A stretch of 25,454 bases of DNA from NCBI GenBank assembly GCA_002104905.1, contig MCFE01000930.1:1-25454 (forward strand). The letters are read 5' to 3'. A program made the position numbers and the translations under genes. How positions within the stretch are numbered: position 1 is the first letter of the stretch; every line of letters begins with the position of its first letter. Positions 1-9,833 of this stretch are shown here, piece after piece. The stretch is from Basidiobolus meristosporus CBS 931.73. Lineage: Eukaryota; Basidiobolomycota; Basidiobolomycetes; Basidiobolales; Basidiobolaceae. The notes under the pieces were generated by a model that was not told the DNA's origin, did not search any database, and was given only the letters and a program-made list of their open reading frames with translations.

Positions 1-366
1 ACTCCCACTGAATATGAGATATCTGGACATGCTCCAAGCATGATATATATCAGACTGCTGACCACTGCAGCTGTGGTCAATAGTTACAAACACAGAAAAG
101 TATCTTTGCCTGTACACAAATAAACTTGGGAAAGAATCAAATATAATAAAAGATACCTACTCAAAGTATTCATCACAAGTAGTGCCTCCAAGATCATTTG
201 GCTGTCAGCGTGGTTTCCTGGGAGTATCCTGTGGTCTGGGGCTGGAGGTTCAGGTAGCAGCAGGTAGCAGTGATCACACTAATCAACAAGTTGGTATATT
301 GATAAAAGGAATAATAATTTATTGCTGACAGATTGCCTCCCTTGTATACCTTTCTCACTGGCAAAG

Positions 367-825
367 TGATTACTAATCATGGTGTTCCAGAAGGTTCTTG
401 TGGTCAAATAGAGATCTTAATGACATCAGAATGGGCTAAGAATGTACTAAGTAGGTGCAGGAAGGTTGTAAGAGGCACAGCACACCCAACCAATCAGGGA
501 TTAGTATTCTTAAACCTGTGTAACATAGGGATACCATATATAGTATGAAAGTGGTAGGGATGGTGACGCAGCTTGGTCATGTGTTACAGCTACTGACACA
601 GGTACCTACCTAACAGAGAAGCACTTACATCAAGTAATCTTACATAAAGTGAGCAAACACATATGCAATAAGATAAGCAGGTGGGATAGTCAGCCAGCTT
701 ATGGGATAGCACTGATCAAGAAAGACAAATGGGATAAACTAATATAATTGTAGTAAAAAAATAGAGTGGTAGAAAATATGGGAATGAGCACATCTGTCAG
801 TGGGTGTCACTGTTACCCCACAACA
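367..825 (-). repeat. 459-bp dispersed block, copy 1 (inverted relative to copy 2)
   Basis: The reverse complement of this segment matches 8313-8771 along nearly its whole length; for example 'gggaatgagcacatctgtca' here is mirrored by 'tgacagatgtgctcattccc' there, and 'atcatggtgttccag' by 'ctggaacaccatgat'. Both copies begin TGT(T/A)GTGGG and can be ended at ..TAATCA, giving TG..CA limits and 459 bp each, but no target-site duplication is evident. It sits inside the copia RT directly after the YxDD box. It could be an LTR of another family or a non-autonomous DNA element; I cannot decide. Confidence 0.7.
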
Positions 826-1429
826 GTGGCTATAATAAGACCATCCCCATATAGAGCTAATAGAGCTGGATTTGCTCTATCTGGCTTATAGTGTATACTA
901 TAGTCAGCATTACTCCTTTTGAAACTCAAAAATTTGAAACAAGAATCTATTATGCAATTCCAGGTTTGTGGTAATTGTTTGAGTCCATATAGACTTTTTA
1001 AGCTTGCAGACCAAATGGGAATTATCTTGGTCAACAAATCCATCAGGCTGGTCCATTTACACATCCTCATCAGGTTCTCCACTAAAGAATGCAGTTTTTA
1101 CATCCATTTGATGAATAAAAACTATATTGGGCTGCAATAGCCAATATTAATCTGATGGAATTGAACTTGGTTACCAGTGCAAAGGTCTCAGTAGGATCAA
1201 GCCCTTTTGTTGGAGGGTTTCCTTTGGCTGCAGGTCTTGCTTTGTATCTGACAATTGTACCATCAGCCTTGTATTTTGTCTTGAAGATCCATCTGCATTG
1301 AATTGATTTTAGGTTGATTAGTAATTTGACCATGTCCCAGGTTTGATTTTCCATCAGGGCCTGGTATTCATCAGTCATTGCAGATCTCCAAAACTTTGTC
1401 TGAGGGCTATTTAGGGCCTCTTCTACCAT
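813..1429 (-). pseudogene. copia reverse transcriptase (RVT_2) remnant, active site mutated
   Basis: Two open stretches (1429-1082 and 1082-813) cover the RVT_2 domain: FWRSAMTDEYQALMENQTW, CRWIFKTKYKADGTIVRYKARPAAKG, then SLYGLKQLPQTWN. The catalytic YVDD box has become Y-G-D-G at 851-840, so it would be inactive even if translated. Immediately after it (bases 825-367) homology to RT stops at a 459-bp repeat, and RT-like sequence is recognisable again only at 56-3. A frame break lies near 1090. Confidence 0.88.
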
Positions 1430-1745
1430 CTGGGGCTTATCAATATGTACTGACTAGGCATAGGCTAAGTTTGTACCCTCATTGATATAGTAATTTGGGC
1501 TATTTCTTGTCCAATAGGATCTCCTTGCATTTGATACTGGAATGATCACTTTTGGGATATACCTGGGCACTGCTTCAAGCTGAATCATGGCTGTAGAGTC
1601 CTCTAGAGAGAAAAACTTCTGTTTTTTTGCACTGATTTAATCCTGACAATTAGTGGACTTGGGATTAGATTTTTGTCATAATGTGATGTCATGTTTTGTG
1701 AAAATTTGCTTTTTCAATAAACAGCACATCCCTGGACTTAATTAG

Positions 1746-2884
1746 CTATGTTACTTTGGTATTGTAGCGTCTGTATTCTTCAATTGCATTGAAATAGCCC
1801 AAAAATATGCATTTTACACTTTCTGGCTCAAATTTTGCCTGAATTCCAGGCAGTTTCTTGGCATAAGATGTACACCCAAATATTCTTAGATGCTTGGCAC
1901 TTGCTCTGTATCCATACCATGCTTCAAATGGAGTAGAATCACAAATTATTCTGTTATAAATCCTATTTCTAAGGTGTACAACTGTGGCAACTGATTCCGC
2001 CCAAAAATCATAGGATAATATCTGATCATGGATCATAGATCTTGCCATATTATTTATTGATTTCTTTGCATGTTCTGCTACTCCATTTTGATGTTGGGAG
2101 TATGGTAAAGTAGTCTATAGATTTATCCTGAGAATTTTGTAGAAGTGGATGAAGGGGTTTGTGGTATATTCTCCACCATTGTCAGAGCGTATTTTCTTGA
2201 TTTTTTCATCAGTTTCTCTCTCTGCCATGGCTTTAAACTCTCTGAGCTTAGATAAAGCTTCTTTCTCTCTAAGAAGTAGAACCATGTGTATCTTGTATTA
2301 TTGTCAATAAAAGTCATCAAATATTTCATCCTGCTTAAGGTTAAATTCTGAATAGGTCCAGACAGATCTGAGTGAATTTGATCTAATTTTGTCTTAGTTT
2401 TGATTAACCCAGAACTCTTGAATGGTTGTCTGGCTTGTTTCTCATGTAAGTAGGCTCCACATTGCTCTAAATTAGCTGGGGGAGCAATTTTTACACTGGA
2501 AATTATCTGGACTCTGATCATTTTGCACAAATAATCAAAATTGATGTGTCCAAATCTCCTGTACCAATGCATTGGTGCTTCTTCACTCAAGTTACTTATG
2601 TTGGCTTCCAGATATGAAGGCATATAAGTTAACTTATGAAGATTCTGATCTCTGATACCTAACGCAATATGAGCACCATTCTGATCAGAGATCCTGCCTC
2701 CAGAACTGTCAGAGCTAAAGCTGAGTCCTTCTGCTGTTGCCTTGCTTACAGACAGTAGGTTTCTGGCAATTTCTGGTTCATAGAGTACTTCTTTGAGGGT
2801 CAGTGTATGGCTTCCCTCATGGCTTCTATGGTCTACTAGGATAGGTCCTTCTCCCACTGCATCAAATGTTCTATTGTCACTCAT
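1746..2884 (-). pseudogene. copia GAG-pre-integrase and integrase core, frameshifted
   Basis: The open stretch 2884-2123 contains the GAG-pre-integrase zinc-binding region (HWYRRFGHINFDYL, then LEQCGAYLHEKQARQPF) and the integrase core start (LDQIHSDLSGPI, first catalytic Asp; then MTFIDNNTRYTWFYFLERK). The second cysteine of the usual C-x2-C is Tyr here. Near 2200 the frame slips: the expected D-N-G-G-E-Y motif with the catalytic Glu is at 2183-2166 in another frame. The integrase C-terminal part continues at 2048-1746 (FWAESV, STPFEAWYG, LRIFGCTSYA, KCIFLGY). Intact integrase would insert the cDNA; this one cannot be translated through. Confidence 0.85.
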
Positions 2885-2970
2885 GAAAACTTTCTCAATT
2901 GGAATTTCTTGATATTGGGTAAAAGCTCTTTTTGCTGTGTAAAGTGTTGAGATGCTCCAGAGTCAATACA
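2885..2970 (-). pseudogene. copia aspartic protease remnant
   Basis: Minus-strand codons around 2967-2935 read I-D-S-G-A-S-Q-H-F-T, the copia protease active site (D-S-G-A at 2964-2953) with the usual following S-x-H. This frame differs from that of the integrase start just downstream, so at least one frameshift separates the two. The rest of the protease is too short and broken to score. Confidence 0.65.
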
Positions 2971-3084
2971 TCACATCTGCAAATCCTTATTTGCGGTCAA
3001 ATTTAGTGTAAATATTAATAGTCTATCTTCAGTTGTTGCAGCATTTTCATAGTCAGGCTTTTTTTGAAGACTATCTCTCTATTA

Positions 3085-3775
3085 AAGCACCGGTCTGATG
3101 TATGTCCTTTCCTTTTGCAGTAGTTGCACAATAGGTTGCTATTGCCTTGAAAAGGTCTTGGGTATCTTCTTTGTAAGTTATCATTGCTTATTAGAGCACT
3201 CTGTTCCTCCTTTGTATTGGCACTTGATTTTCTTAATTTTCATCCAGGAGACTTCTGAATATGTAATTTAAGGTCAAATCTGCAGTTCTGGACTCTAGGG
3301 CTGATACAAGGCCTGGAAACCTGTCTGTCAGGCTATCTCGGATGGCTACTATCACATTTTCATCAGTTGCTGGTATGCCCACATATTCCATCTAATTCAC
3401 CAGCAGGGTAACTCTGTCTATTAAACTTTGCATTTCTTATCCTGGCAGCATCTCTGTAGTAAAGAATTCCTGTCTGAGCTACACTTACTTAGCAGCTGAA
3501 CATGACTGGTTGATGTCTTCTAATGCCTTACCAGTATTCTTTGCTGCTTTTGCTCTTGAGCATTGAATCAGCTACTTGTCTTTGACATTAAGGCAAATGC
3601 AGTTAAAGGCACTTTGTTCTCTCTTTTGATACTTTGAAAATTCTTCTCCCACATTTTTAGGAGGGCATTCTTCTCCCATGACACTATCCCAAAGGCCTCT
3701 TTCTTGTAGAAGCATCTTTATCCTACCTTCCACACTTGGTAGCTAAGGCCATCCAATTTTTGAGCCAAGGGAACA
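3085..3775 (-). pseudogene. copia Gag remnant with CCHC zinc knuckle
   Basis: On the minus strand near 3775-3730 the translation contains QKLDGLSYQVWK followed, after a frame change, by KIKMLLQERGLWDSVM, the typical start of a copia Gag (UBN2-like) domain. Downstream, codons at 3128-3087 give C-N-Y-C-K-R-K-G-H-T-S-D-R-C, a perfect C-x2-C-x4-H-x4-C nucleic-acid-binding knuckle. Stops and frame changes lie between the two parts, so no continuous Gag can be made. In an active element this protein packages the RNA in virus-like particles. Confidence 0.75.
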
Positions 3776-3835
3776 GTTCCAGTAATAGCAGTAGTAGGAA
3801 CTGCAGAGAGTGACAGCTTGGGGCTCAAAGCCTTC

Positions 3836-5240
3836 CATAAGAGTCTTGGTGATAATGGAAGTGTTGAATCCAAGAGAAAAGTGTAATAAAACTCTTGAAT
3901 GAGTTAGCTGAACCTAAGTGACAACTAAGTGCAGAATCTTAGAATTATCAAGAGTGACAGAAATATTAGCAGAGAGGTTCTGGTCTATTATTGGTCTTAT
4001 ATCTAGCTGAGTTGGGCTATAAAGGCAACAGAGTAGGTTTGCTATGTGGGCTAGGCTTGGTGTTCTTCAGAGTGCTAGATATGCTAAGCTTGGGTAGAAA
4101 CTAGAACGGATTTGTTGAATTCTTAATTTTGTTGAGACACACACTAAACAATAAGGTTCAGTAAACTTTATTTGTACTTTTCTGATTGAGTTGCATTGGT
4201 AAGTGCCAAGAGACTGGGCTAATTGAAATCTGTTGGGATGTTCATAGGTGCATAAGATAAATGAAAAATTGCATCATTAATCAGCTGATGTCTTGGCAAC
4301 TGCTAAGTGGTTGGATAAATATCAGATGACTAATCACTTGGAATGGCTTAGCAGATCAGTTGAGGATGTAATGACCACATGAAAGTTGATCAGGCGTGAC
4401 AGCTAAAAATAGATTCTGAGAAGTGATAAATTAAACCATAACAGGGATTAGTTATGTTTGGGTTAGGGAAAATCAGTTAGGGTACTAGATTTTCTAACAG
4501 AGTGAAATTGGCCAAGTTTTAAACATTGATGCACAACAGGAAGTGATTGGGAGGACAAGAAGATTATGTGGTTTTCACTGAAGTCCTGAACAGTCAGATC
4601 CCATCATAGATAAGAAGAATTACCAACAAGGTAACAGCTGTTTTCACAAAACACTAAGAAAAAAAATTGAGAAAAGGCCAGCATAATACCATCATAGTAT
4701 CAGCTGAATTCCAAGTTTCTCAAAATTGACAACTCTCAATTTCTCTGTTCTTAGCTAATGGGCAGGCAAGTAAATAAGTTCCCCAGGTGGAGACTAGGCA
4801 AACTAGAATCCATGCCAAGTTTGGTAATTGGCTGCCCATTACTTCCATCAAAAATGGCATTTGAAATTTTGAACTTGAAGCACCAGCTCATTACCAGCAA
4901 AATACCATTAGAATACCAGCAGAATAACAGCTAAAAATTATGTGAATTCCAAGTTTGAGATTTTTCATAGGGAAAAGTTGGAAGTGGAGCCAGCTGAGCT
5001 ACACTCCAGTGAGGTAAATGAGTTTGCAGAGAAGGGCAATTTGTCTACCACAGCCTCCACATCATCATTGTTGACAGAGTGGAGACCCTACCAACAGACA
5101 AAGTAACAACTTCAAGAACTCCAAAGGTTATTATACTGCCATCAGTGGAGTTTTGGAACATTAATAGGCTTACCAAGAGGTTGTAGCACTTCTTCAACAG
5201 CAGTGCTCATGAAAATGTATTTGAATACTACCAGGATTTA
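3836..5240. other. AT-rich intergenic / repeat debris
   Basis: Apart from the possible LTR above, this stretch holds no recognisable gene. Positions 4539-4579 match the 5' part of the 349-bp LTR family (compare 7794-7832: 'gaagtgattggga.aacaag.agattatgtgg'), and about 3846-3866 shows weak similarity to the same LTR start. Several short A/T-rich variants of 'accagc.aaataccat' occur around 4880-4930. I see nothing else. Confidence 0.5.
4130..4499 (-). repeat. Possible copia 5' LTR
   Basis: Minus-strand sequence starting TGTTAGAAAATC at 4499 and ending CTCAACA at 4130 has TG..CA ends, an internal AATAAA near its 3' end, and lies about 300 bp upstream of the Gag start, where a 5' LTR would be expected. 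There is no second copy in the window (the 3' end of the element lies off the left edge), so this rests on position and terminal sequence alone. Confidence 0.3.
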
Positions 5241-5516
5241 TTGCAAAGACTGGCACATGAAGTTCTAGACCTTGCAGTGCTGGCTGAAGACCAGGATGTG
5301 TGGGAACCAGTGAATGAACAGTGGCACAAAGCTGTAGGGCCCCTGCCAAAGTCATGGAAGCAGAGTGTTAGGGCTGAAATACTTATTGTGTGGTGGAATT
5401 TAACCAAGTTACTTGTTGAGTGTGGGATTGGGCCTAATGTGAGTGTAGGGTATAGGGACTTGTATAGATCAATACAACTGGCAACTGAGGTACAACTGAA
5501 GTGTCAATGGAAATAA
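5130..5516 (+). pseudogene. Unrecognised ORF fragment with protein-like composition
   Basis: An open frame ends at 5516 and, read upstream through one TAG near 5183, continues as plausible protein back to about 5130. The C-terminal 90 residues are Trp- and Leu-rich (for example DVWEPVNEQWHKAV and EILIVWWNLTKLL). No ATG, leader or splice signals are clear. I do not recognise a family. Lying among copia relics, it may be a fragment of a transposon-encoded or captured host protein, or chance. Confidence 0.3.
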
Positions 5517-5853
5517 ATCAGTTCATATGCATGAAAAGCAAGAGAAATAGTTGAGTCAGGAAGTAAAGGGTGTGAAAAAGAGGCAATTGCCAATCAATGC
5601 ACGCAGACTTAGGAGGTGATAGAGTGTCTGAAATCAGAAAGTGAGAAAATTGGCAGAGAACCAATCAAATGCAACTTTTGTATTGTTGTAATGACAAATT
5701 TGGACCAAGTTTGTTGTGAAATCTGGGGTGAATTATTTTTTGAGTCTTTGCACAGTGTTCTGATGCAATCAATACCTCTTAGTCACTGGACTTTAATTTT
5801 GTGACAGCTTTTTGACAGGATCATTACAATAACTTTCTATAGGGAGCTACTAA

Positions 5854-6460
5854 AAATCAATTGAATGCCAATGGGTTAGCAAGGCAATGTACAGAGCTGA
5901 TGGTATATATGAAAGATATGAAGTAAGACTAGTGACCAAAGAATACTCTGAAACAAAAGGACTGGACTACACGGAAACCTTTGCACTGGTAGCCAAGTAT
6001 AATTCCAACAAGCTACTATTGGCTATCACTGCTTGATATTAGTTTTGTATTCATCAAGTGTATATAAAGACAGCATTTTGAATAGGGGACTTGAGGGGCA
6101 CAAGTACATGAACAAACCTGATGGGTTTGTTGGCCCAGACAGCCCTCATTTGTTCTGCAAGCATGAAAGATATTTATATGATCTTAAAAAATTCAAAGAA
6201 CCTGGAACTGCAAGATAGATTCAATTAAAAGTCCATGAGTCTCCATTGATATGCTGGTGACCTCAGTATCTACTATATGCCAGATAGTGCAAGCTCATCT
6301 TTATTAGCTCTATATGTGGGTGATCTTATTATAGCCATTCATAACTCAATAACATTGGAAGAGACCTAATCCAGCCCATCTAAGGAGCTCAAAATGTCAA
6401 ATCTAGGACCGCTTAGTTACAACTTACAGACAGAGCTCTCCATAGATAGTGGTACCCAGA
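5854..6460 (+). pseudogene. Second copia reverse transcriptase relic
   Basis: Plus-strand translation gives SIECQWVSKAMYRADGIYERYE, then LDYTETFALVAKYNSNKLLLAI, then after stops NKPDGFVGPDSPHLFCK, and finally LLALYVGDLIIAI (YVDD changed to Y-V-G-D at 6313-6324), followed by LKMSNLGPLSY, the normal copia continuation after the active site. At least three stops interrupt it. It is orientated opposite to the element at 1-3800 and, unlike that copy, has no 459-bp insert after the active site, so it preserves the original junction. Confidence 0.82.
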
Positions 6461-6500
6461 CCATCACTTCAAGCCAGTCCTAATGTATTCAAAATATATG

Positions 6501-6846
6501 TGTTAAATTTGTGATTGCACCTGTATATACTCATCAAGTCTAGTTACTAAGATTATTGCCTACAAGACTTAGAGAATTCTAAGCAAATCCATTGTTGGGA
6601 TTTAAACATAATATTTCAACTAATACATCAGGTACCCAGATAATGGAATTTGTCAAGATTGTCCAAACAGCCCCAAACTTGGTACAAATGCTCTTGTGAC
6701 CTTTCTTAGCATGTCTCACATGCTTTTTTTACTATGAATATGTGGCAGTGTAAAAAGCACTTTATAATCAGCATAGAGTTAGGCAAATATCACATAATCT
6801 AGCTGACCTCCCCATTGCTTTGATTATCTCCAGGACTCTTACTGCA
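6501..6846 (-). repeat. LTR of the 349-bp family, minus-strand copy
   Basis: The reverse complement aligns with the solo LTR at 7768-8116 over its whole length: GTAAGAGTC.TGGAGATA at the start, TTGGGGCTGTTTGGACAAT and CTGGGTACCTG.TGTATT in the middle, and CACAAATTTAACACA against ACAAATTTTACAACA at the end. It has TG..CA limits but no convincing 5-bp target duplication, so the exact ends are approximate. It lies 18 bp from the next LTR. Confidence 0.75.
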
Positions 6847-6863
6847 AATGTTCAGGTGGCTTA

Positions 6864-7208
6864 TGTTGCAATATTTTGAGGAGTATCAGAAGTGATGTGG
6901 AGTACTAGAGGATTTACATGTTATTCATTTAAAGATTTGTTGATCAAAAGTATGATATTTATACTTTTGATAAGGTAGAGCAGAAAAACATGTAGAGTTT
7001 GCTAAGGAAGGTCCCAATAATATGTGTGAAAAGTTTGGGGACTTTCAAACAACTTTAAGAAAGATCATAATCTGGGTACCTGCTAATTTGGTGAAAATAC
7101 TCAAAATCTCCACAAAAAATTTGGTCAGGACAGAATGCTAATCTAACAATAAGATCTCTATGACTAAGTTAGCATGAATATTCAAGTGACAACTTAATAA
7201 TTGCAACA
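6864..7208 (+). repeat. 5' LTR of the element (345 bp)
   Basis: Begins TGTTGCAA and ends TTGCAACA, an exact 8-bp inverted terminus with TG..CA. Preceded by GCTTA. Contains a perfect 11-bp-stem hairpin at 6943-6971 that recurs in the 3' LTR. Confidence 0.8.
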
Positions 7209-7767
7209 CTCCCACTCATCAAAATATTCATCAACATAAATACCAATTGAGAGTGTGCAAGCTGGAACAAGTGTATAAGATTTAAGAGTGTTGAATACTG
7301 GACTAATGTACTATCCAACAGTAAATGCATTTGTGTTCAACTTAATTGAACAAGAAACTTGTAATTCAGTGTGCAAATCTACTCAATAGTATGCCTAAGA
7401 ATCAGAATGATCTGATCAAAACACTAATCATTAGCTTTGATCAGTTTTACAGGCTTGAATAATAATCTCAGTCTAGTTGTCAGATTGTAATAGTGATATA
7501 TAGCATCTGGGCTATGCAATGCTTCTTTTTTGAGCAATACAGACCCACTTTTGGTCAAGTTGAGGTGTTGTCATTTATGGCAGATCTGGAGTTTCCTTAT
7601 TTCTGGGCAAAAGTCTAACTCTTTTAGTCAACTCCTCTGAATGTCCATATTAGGCTCAGGGACAGTTACTTCCATCATATAGACTCTATATGAGGTAACA
7701 GAAATGACCTATATTGGACCAAGTTAAGGTTTTGTCATTTACACCTGATACAGATTATCCTCATTTC

Positions 7768-8116
7768 TGTTGTAAGAGTCTTGGAGATATTGGAAGTGAT
7801 TGGGAGAACAAGTAGATTATGTGGTTTTCACTTAATGATTTATTGAATGTAAAAGTAGTATTTATACTTTTACCTGATCTTGGCATTACAAACACGTAGA
7901 ATAGGTTAAGGAAGGTCCCCAAGAACATGTGTGCAAAGATTGGGGCTGTTTGGACAATTTTGAGAATTTTCATGTTCTGGGTACCTGGTATTTTGGTGAA
8001 AATATTACAAGTAAATCCCGACAAGGAATTTGGTCAGTATTCTCTAGGATTTGAGGGTAATGATATAAGTGACTAAGTTAGGTGAATATTTAGGTGGAAA
8101 TACAAATTTTACAACA
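7768..8116 (+). repeat. Solo LTR (349 bp) with intact target duplication
   Basis: Begins TGTTGTAA and ends TTACAACA (exact 8-bp inverted terminus) and is flanked by ATTTC on both sides (7763-7767 and 8117-8121). With no partner LTR or internal domain attached, this is the classic footprint of LTR-LTR recombination after insertion. It interrupts the internal region of the element at 6864-9731 and is therefore younger than it. Confidence 0.88.
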
Positions 8117-8312
8117 ATTTCATGGCATCACAGCACATGCAACATGGCCAAAAAAAATAAAGTTTTTTTGCTCAACTCTGAGCTGGGATGGCCTGTTCCC
8201 ACTTGAATCACATCTGTTTAGTGATGCAGTACCACAAAAAAGTTCTAGAGTGGTCATCTTTGTCTTCCTTAAGTAGAATCAACTCTCTTTGGGCTGATGA
8301 CTTCATTTACAG

Positions 8313-8771
8313 TGTAGTGGGATCACAGAGACACCCACTGACAGATGTGCTCATTCCCATATTTTCTCCTTCCCTATTTCTCTACTACACTTATTTTAGT
8401 TTTATCCCATTTGTCTTACCTGATCAGTACTATCCCATAAGCTGGGTGACAATCACACCTGCTTACCTTATTGCATAAATTATCCCTCACTTTATGTAAG
8501 ATTACTAGCTGTAAGTGCTTCTATATTAGGCAACTACCTGGACCAGTACCCATGACACATGATCAACCCATGTTACCATCCCTACCATTTCCATACCATA
8601 TATGGTATCCCTATGTTACACAGGCTTCAGAGTACTGGTTCCTGATTGGTTGGATGTACTGTGCCTGTTAGAACCTTCTGGCACCTACTTAGAATACTCT
8701 TAGCTCATTCTGATGTTATTAAGATTTCTACTGATCTCCAGAACATTCTGGAACACCATGATTAGTAATCA
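8313..8771 (+). repeat. 459-bp dispersed block, copy 2
   Basis: Reverse-complement partner of 367-825. It starts TGTAGTGGGATCAC directly after a decayed RT active site (L-W-A-D-D-F-I-Y-S-V-V-G spans the junction, against L-Y-G-D-G-L-I-I-A-T-V-V-G in copy 1). It contains a perfect 16-bp palindrome at 8593-8608 centred on CCATATATGG. Short open frames here are not recognisable proteins. Confidence 0.7.
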
Positions 8772-9382
8772 CTCCAGGTGTATATATATGTATTATATAT
8801 CATTGGGATCCTTATAATTCAGGGAGCTTGTTTCTGAGATCTTCTTCCATTAATAGGTAGTCCAAAATGGTGGTCAATAGCTCCAGTATTTGTGTTCTCA
8901 GCCTTATTTTGGGCAGCAACAGATTTGGTAAAACCTTCCACTGGCAATCATTCAATAATGATCTAAATTTTTTGTGGGAACTCAGGATAATATCCTATCT
9001 GAAAGCTTGTCTAACAGTCAATTGAGGTCATATGAATACATATAGCAATATATTTTGTTGTGGATCTGGACCCTCAATTGCTGGAATTACGCAATCTTCT
9101 TCAGCAGTGTTAGAGCACCAACATATTATATATCTTGACATAGTTACATGTCAGCATGATGGATTCTCCTTCATAACTAGCTTGGGTAGTTACTAAATGA
9201 GTCTTTTGATGGCAAGGCCTTCTTGTCCACAGCAATATCCTCATGAACATAGTCCTTTTAGCAGTGGTAGGCATCTTTAACTTTAGCAGAGCAATAGTGC
9301 AGAATGTCTTTCTCCAGACTAGCAGAAAAGGATCCAAGGCAAAGTAGATACCTAGAGGACAGCAAGCATGGGGCTTGTAGCC

Positions 9383-9731
9383 TGTTTCAATATTCTGAGA
9401 GGTATTGGAAGTGATGTGGAGAACTAGAGGATTTACATATTTTTCACCTGTAGATATATTGATCAAAAGTATGGTATTTATACTTTTGATAAAGTAGAGC
9501 AGACCAACATAAAGAGTTTGTTGATGAAGGTCCTAAGAATATGTGTGCAAAGCTTGGGGGCTTTTGGACAACTTTGAGAAAGTTCATAATCTTGGTACCT
9601 GAAATGTTGGTGAAAATATTCCAAGTAAATCCCAACAAGAAATTTGGTCAGGACAGAATGCCAATCAAAGAATAACATCTATGTGACTAAGTTGGCATGA
9701 ATATTTAGGTGACAACTTAATAATTACAACA
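9383..9731 (+). repeat. 3' LTR of the element (349 bp)
   Basis: Begins TGTTTCAATATTC and ends TAATTACAACA, followed by GCTTA. Shares with the 5' LTR long identical stretches such as 'ttggtcaggacagaatgc' and the hairpin at 9462-9490. Confidence 0.8.
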
Positions 9732-9776
9732 GCTTAGAAAGATCATGTAAGACCATGATTACAACTATTATATTGA

Positions 9777-9833
9777 ATTAATGATTGAGTAAGAATCACA
9801 TGATCTACTTGTCCCAATCACTTCCATCAACTT
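9777..9833 (-). repeat. LTR-family fragment
   Basis: Reverse complement matches the 5' part of the solo LTR (GGAAGTGATTGGGA-ACAAGTAGAT-ATGTG). About 55 bp only; the rest of the LTR is not present here. Confidence 0.6.

Larger units (their letters stand above)
1..3800 (-). mobile_element. Degenerate Ty1/copia LTR retrotransposon, runs off left edge
   Basis: Read on the minus strand from about 3.8 kb downward, the order is Gag, CCHC zinc knuckle, protease, GAG-pre-integrase, integrase core, reverse transcriptase, which is the copia (not gypsy) order. The RT/RNase H connection is still legible at the very first bases: codons at 56-3 read SLIYIMLGACPDISYSVG, matching the conserved copia 'Y-x-M-L-G-x-x-P-D-I' stretch, so the element continues beyond the window. 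Frameshifts and stops break every domain and RT is interrupted by a 459-bp repeat (367-825). Whether its LTRs are present is unclear; a possible 5' LTR is listed separately. It is a dead copy. Confidence 0.88.
6864..9731 (+). mobile_element. Old LTR retrotransposon with nested solo LTR
   Basis: Two direct LTR copies (6864-7208 and 9383-9731) are more like each other than like the other family members and are flanked on the outside by the identical pentamer GCTTA (6859-6863 and 9732-9736), the 5-bp target duplication expected of LTR retrotransposons. The internal region (7209-9382, about 2.2 kb) has no intact gene; it holds a solo LTR (7768-8116), a short RT-like stretch ending L-W-A-D-D-F-I (about 8280-8308) and the second copy of the 459-bp block (8313-8771). 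LTR divergence (by eye roughly one base in six) makes it old. Confidence 0.7.

Noticed and set aside
813-3800. The first copia element as an active retrotransposon
   Set aside because: RT active site reads YGDG, integrase and protease are in different frames, and stops occur in Gag. It cannot make its proteins.
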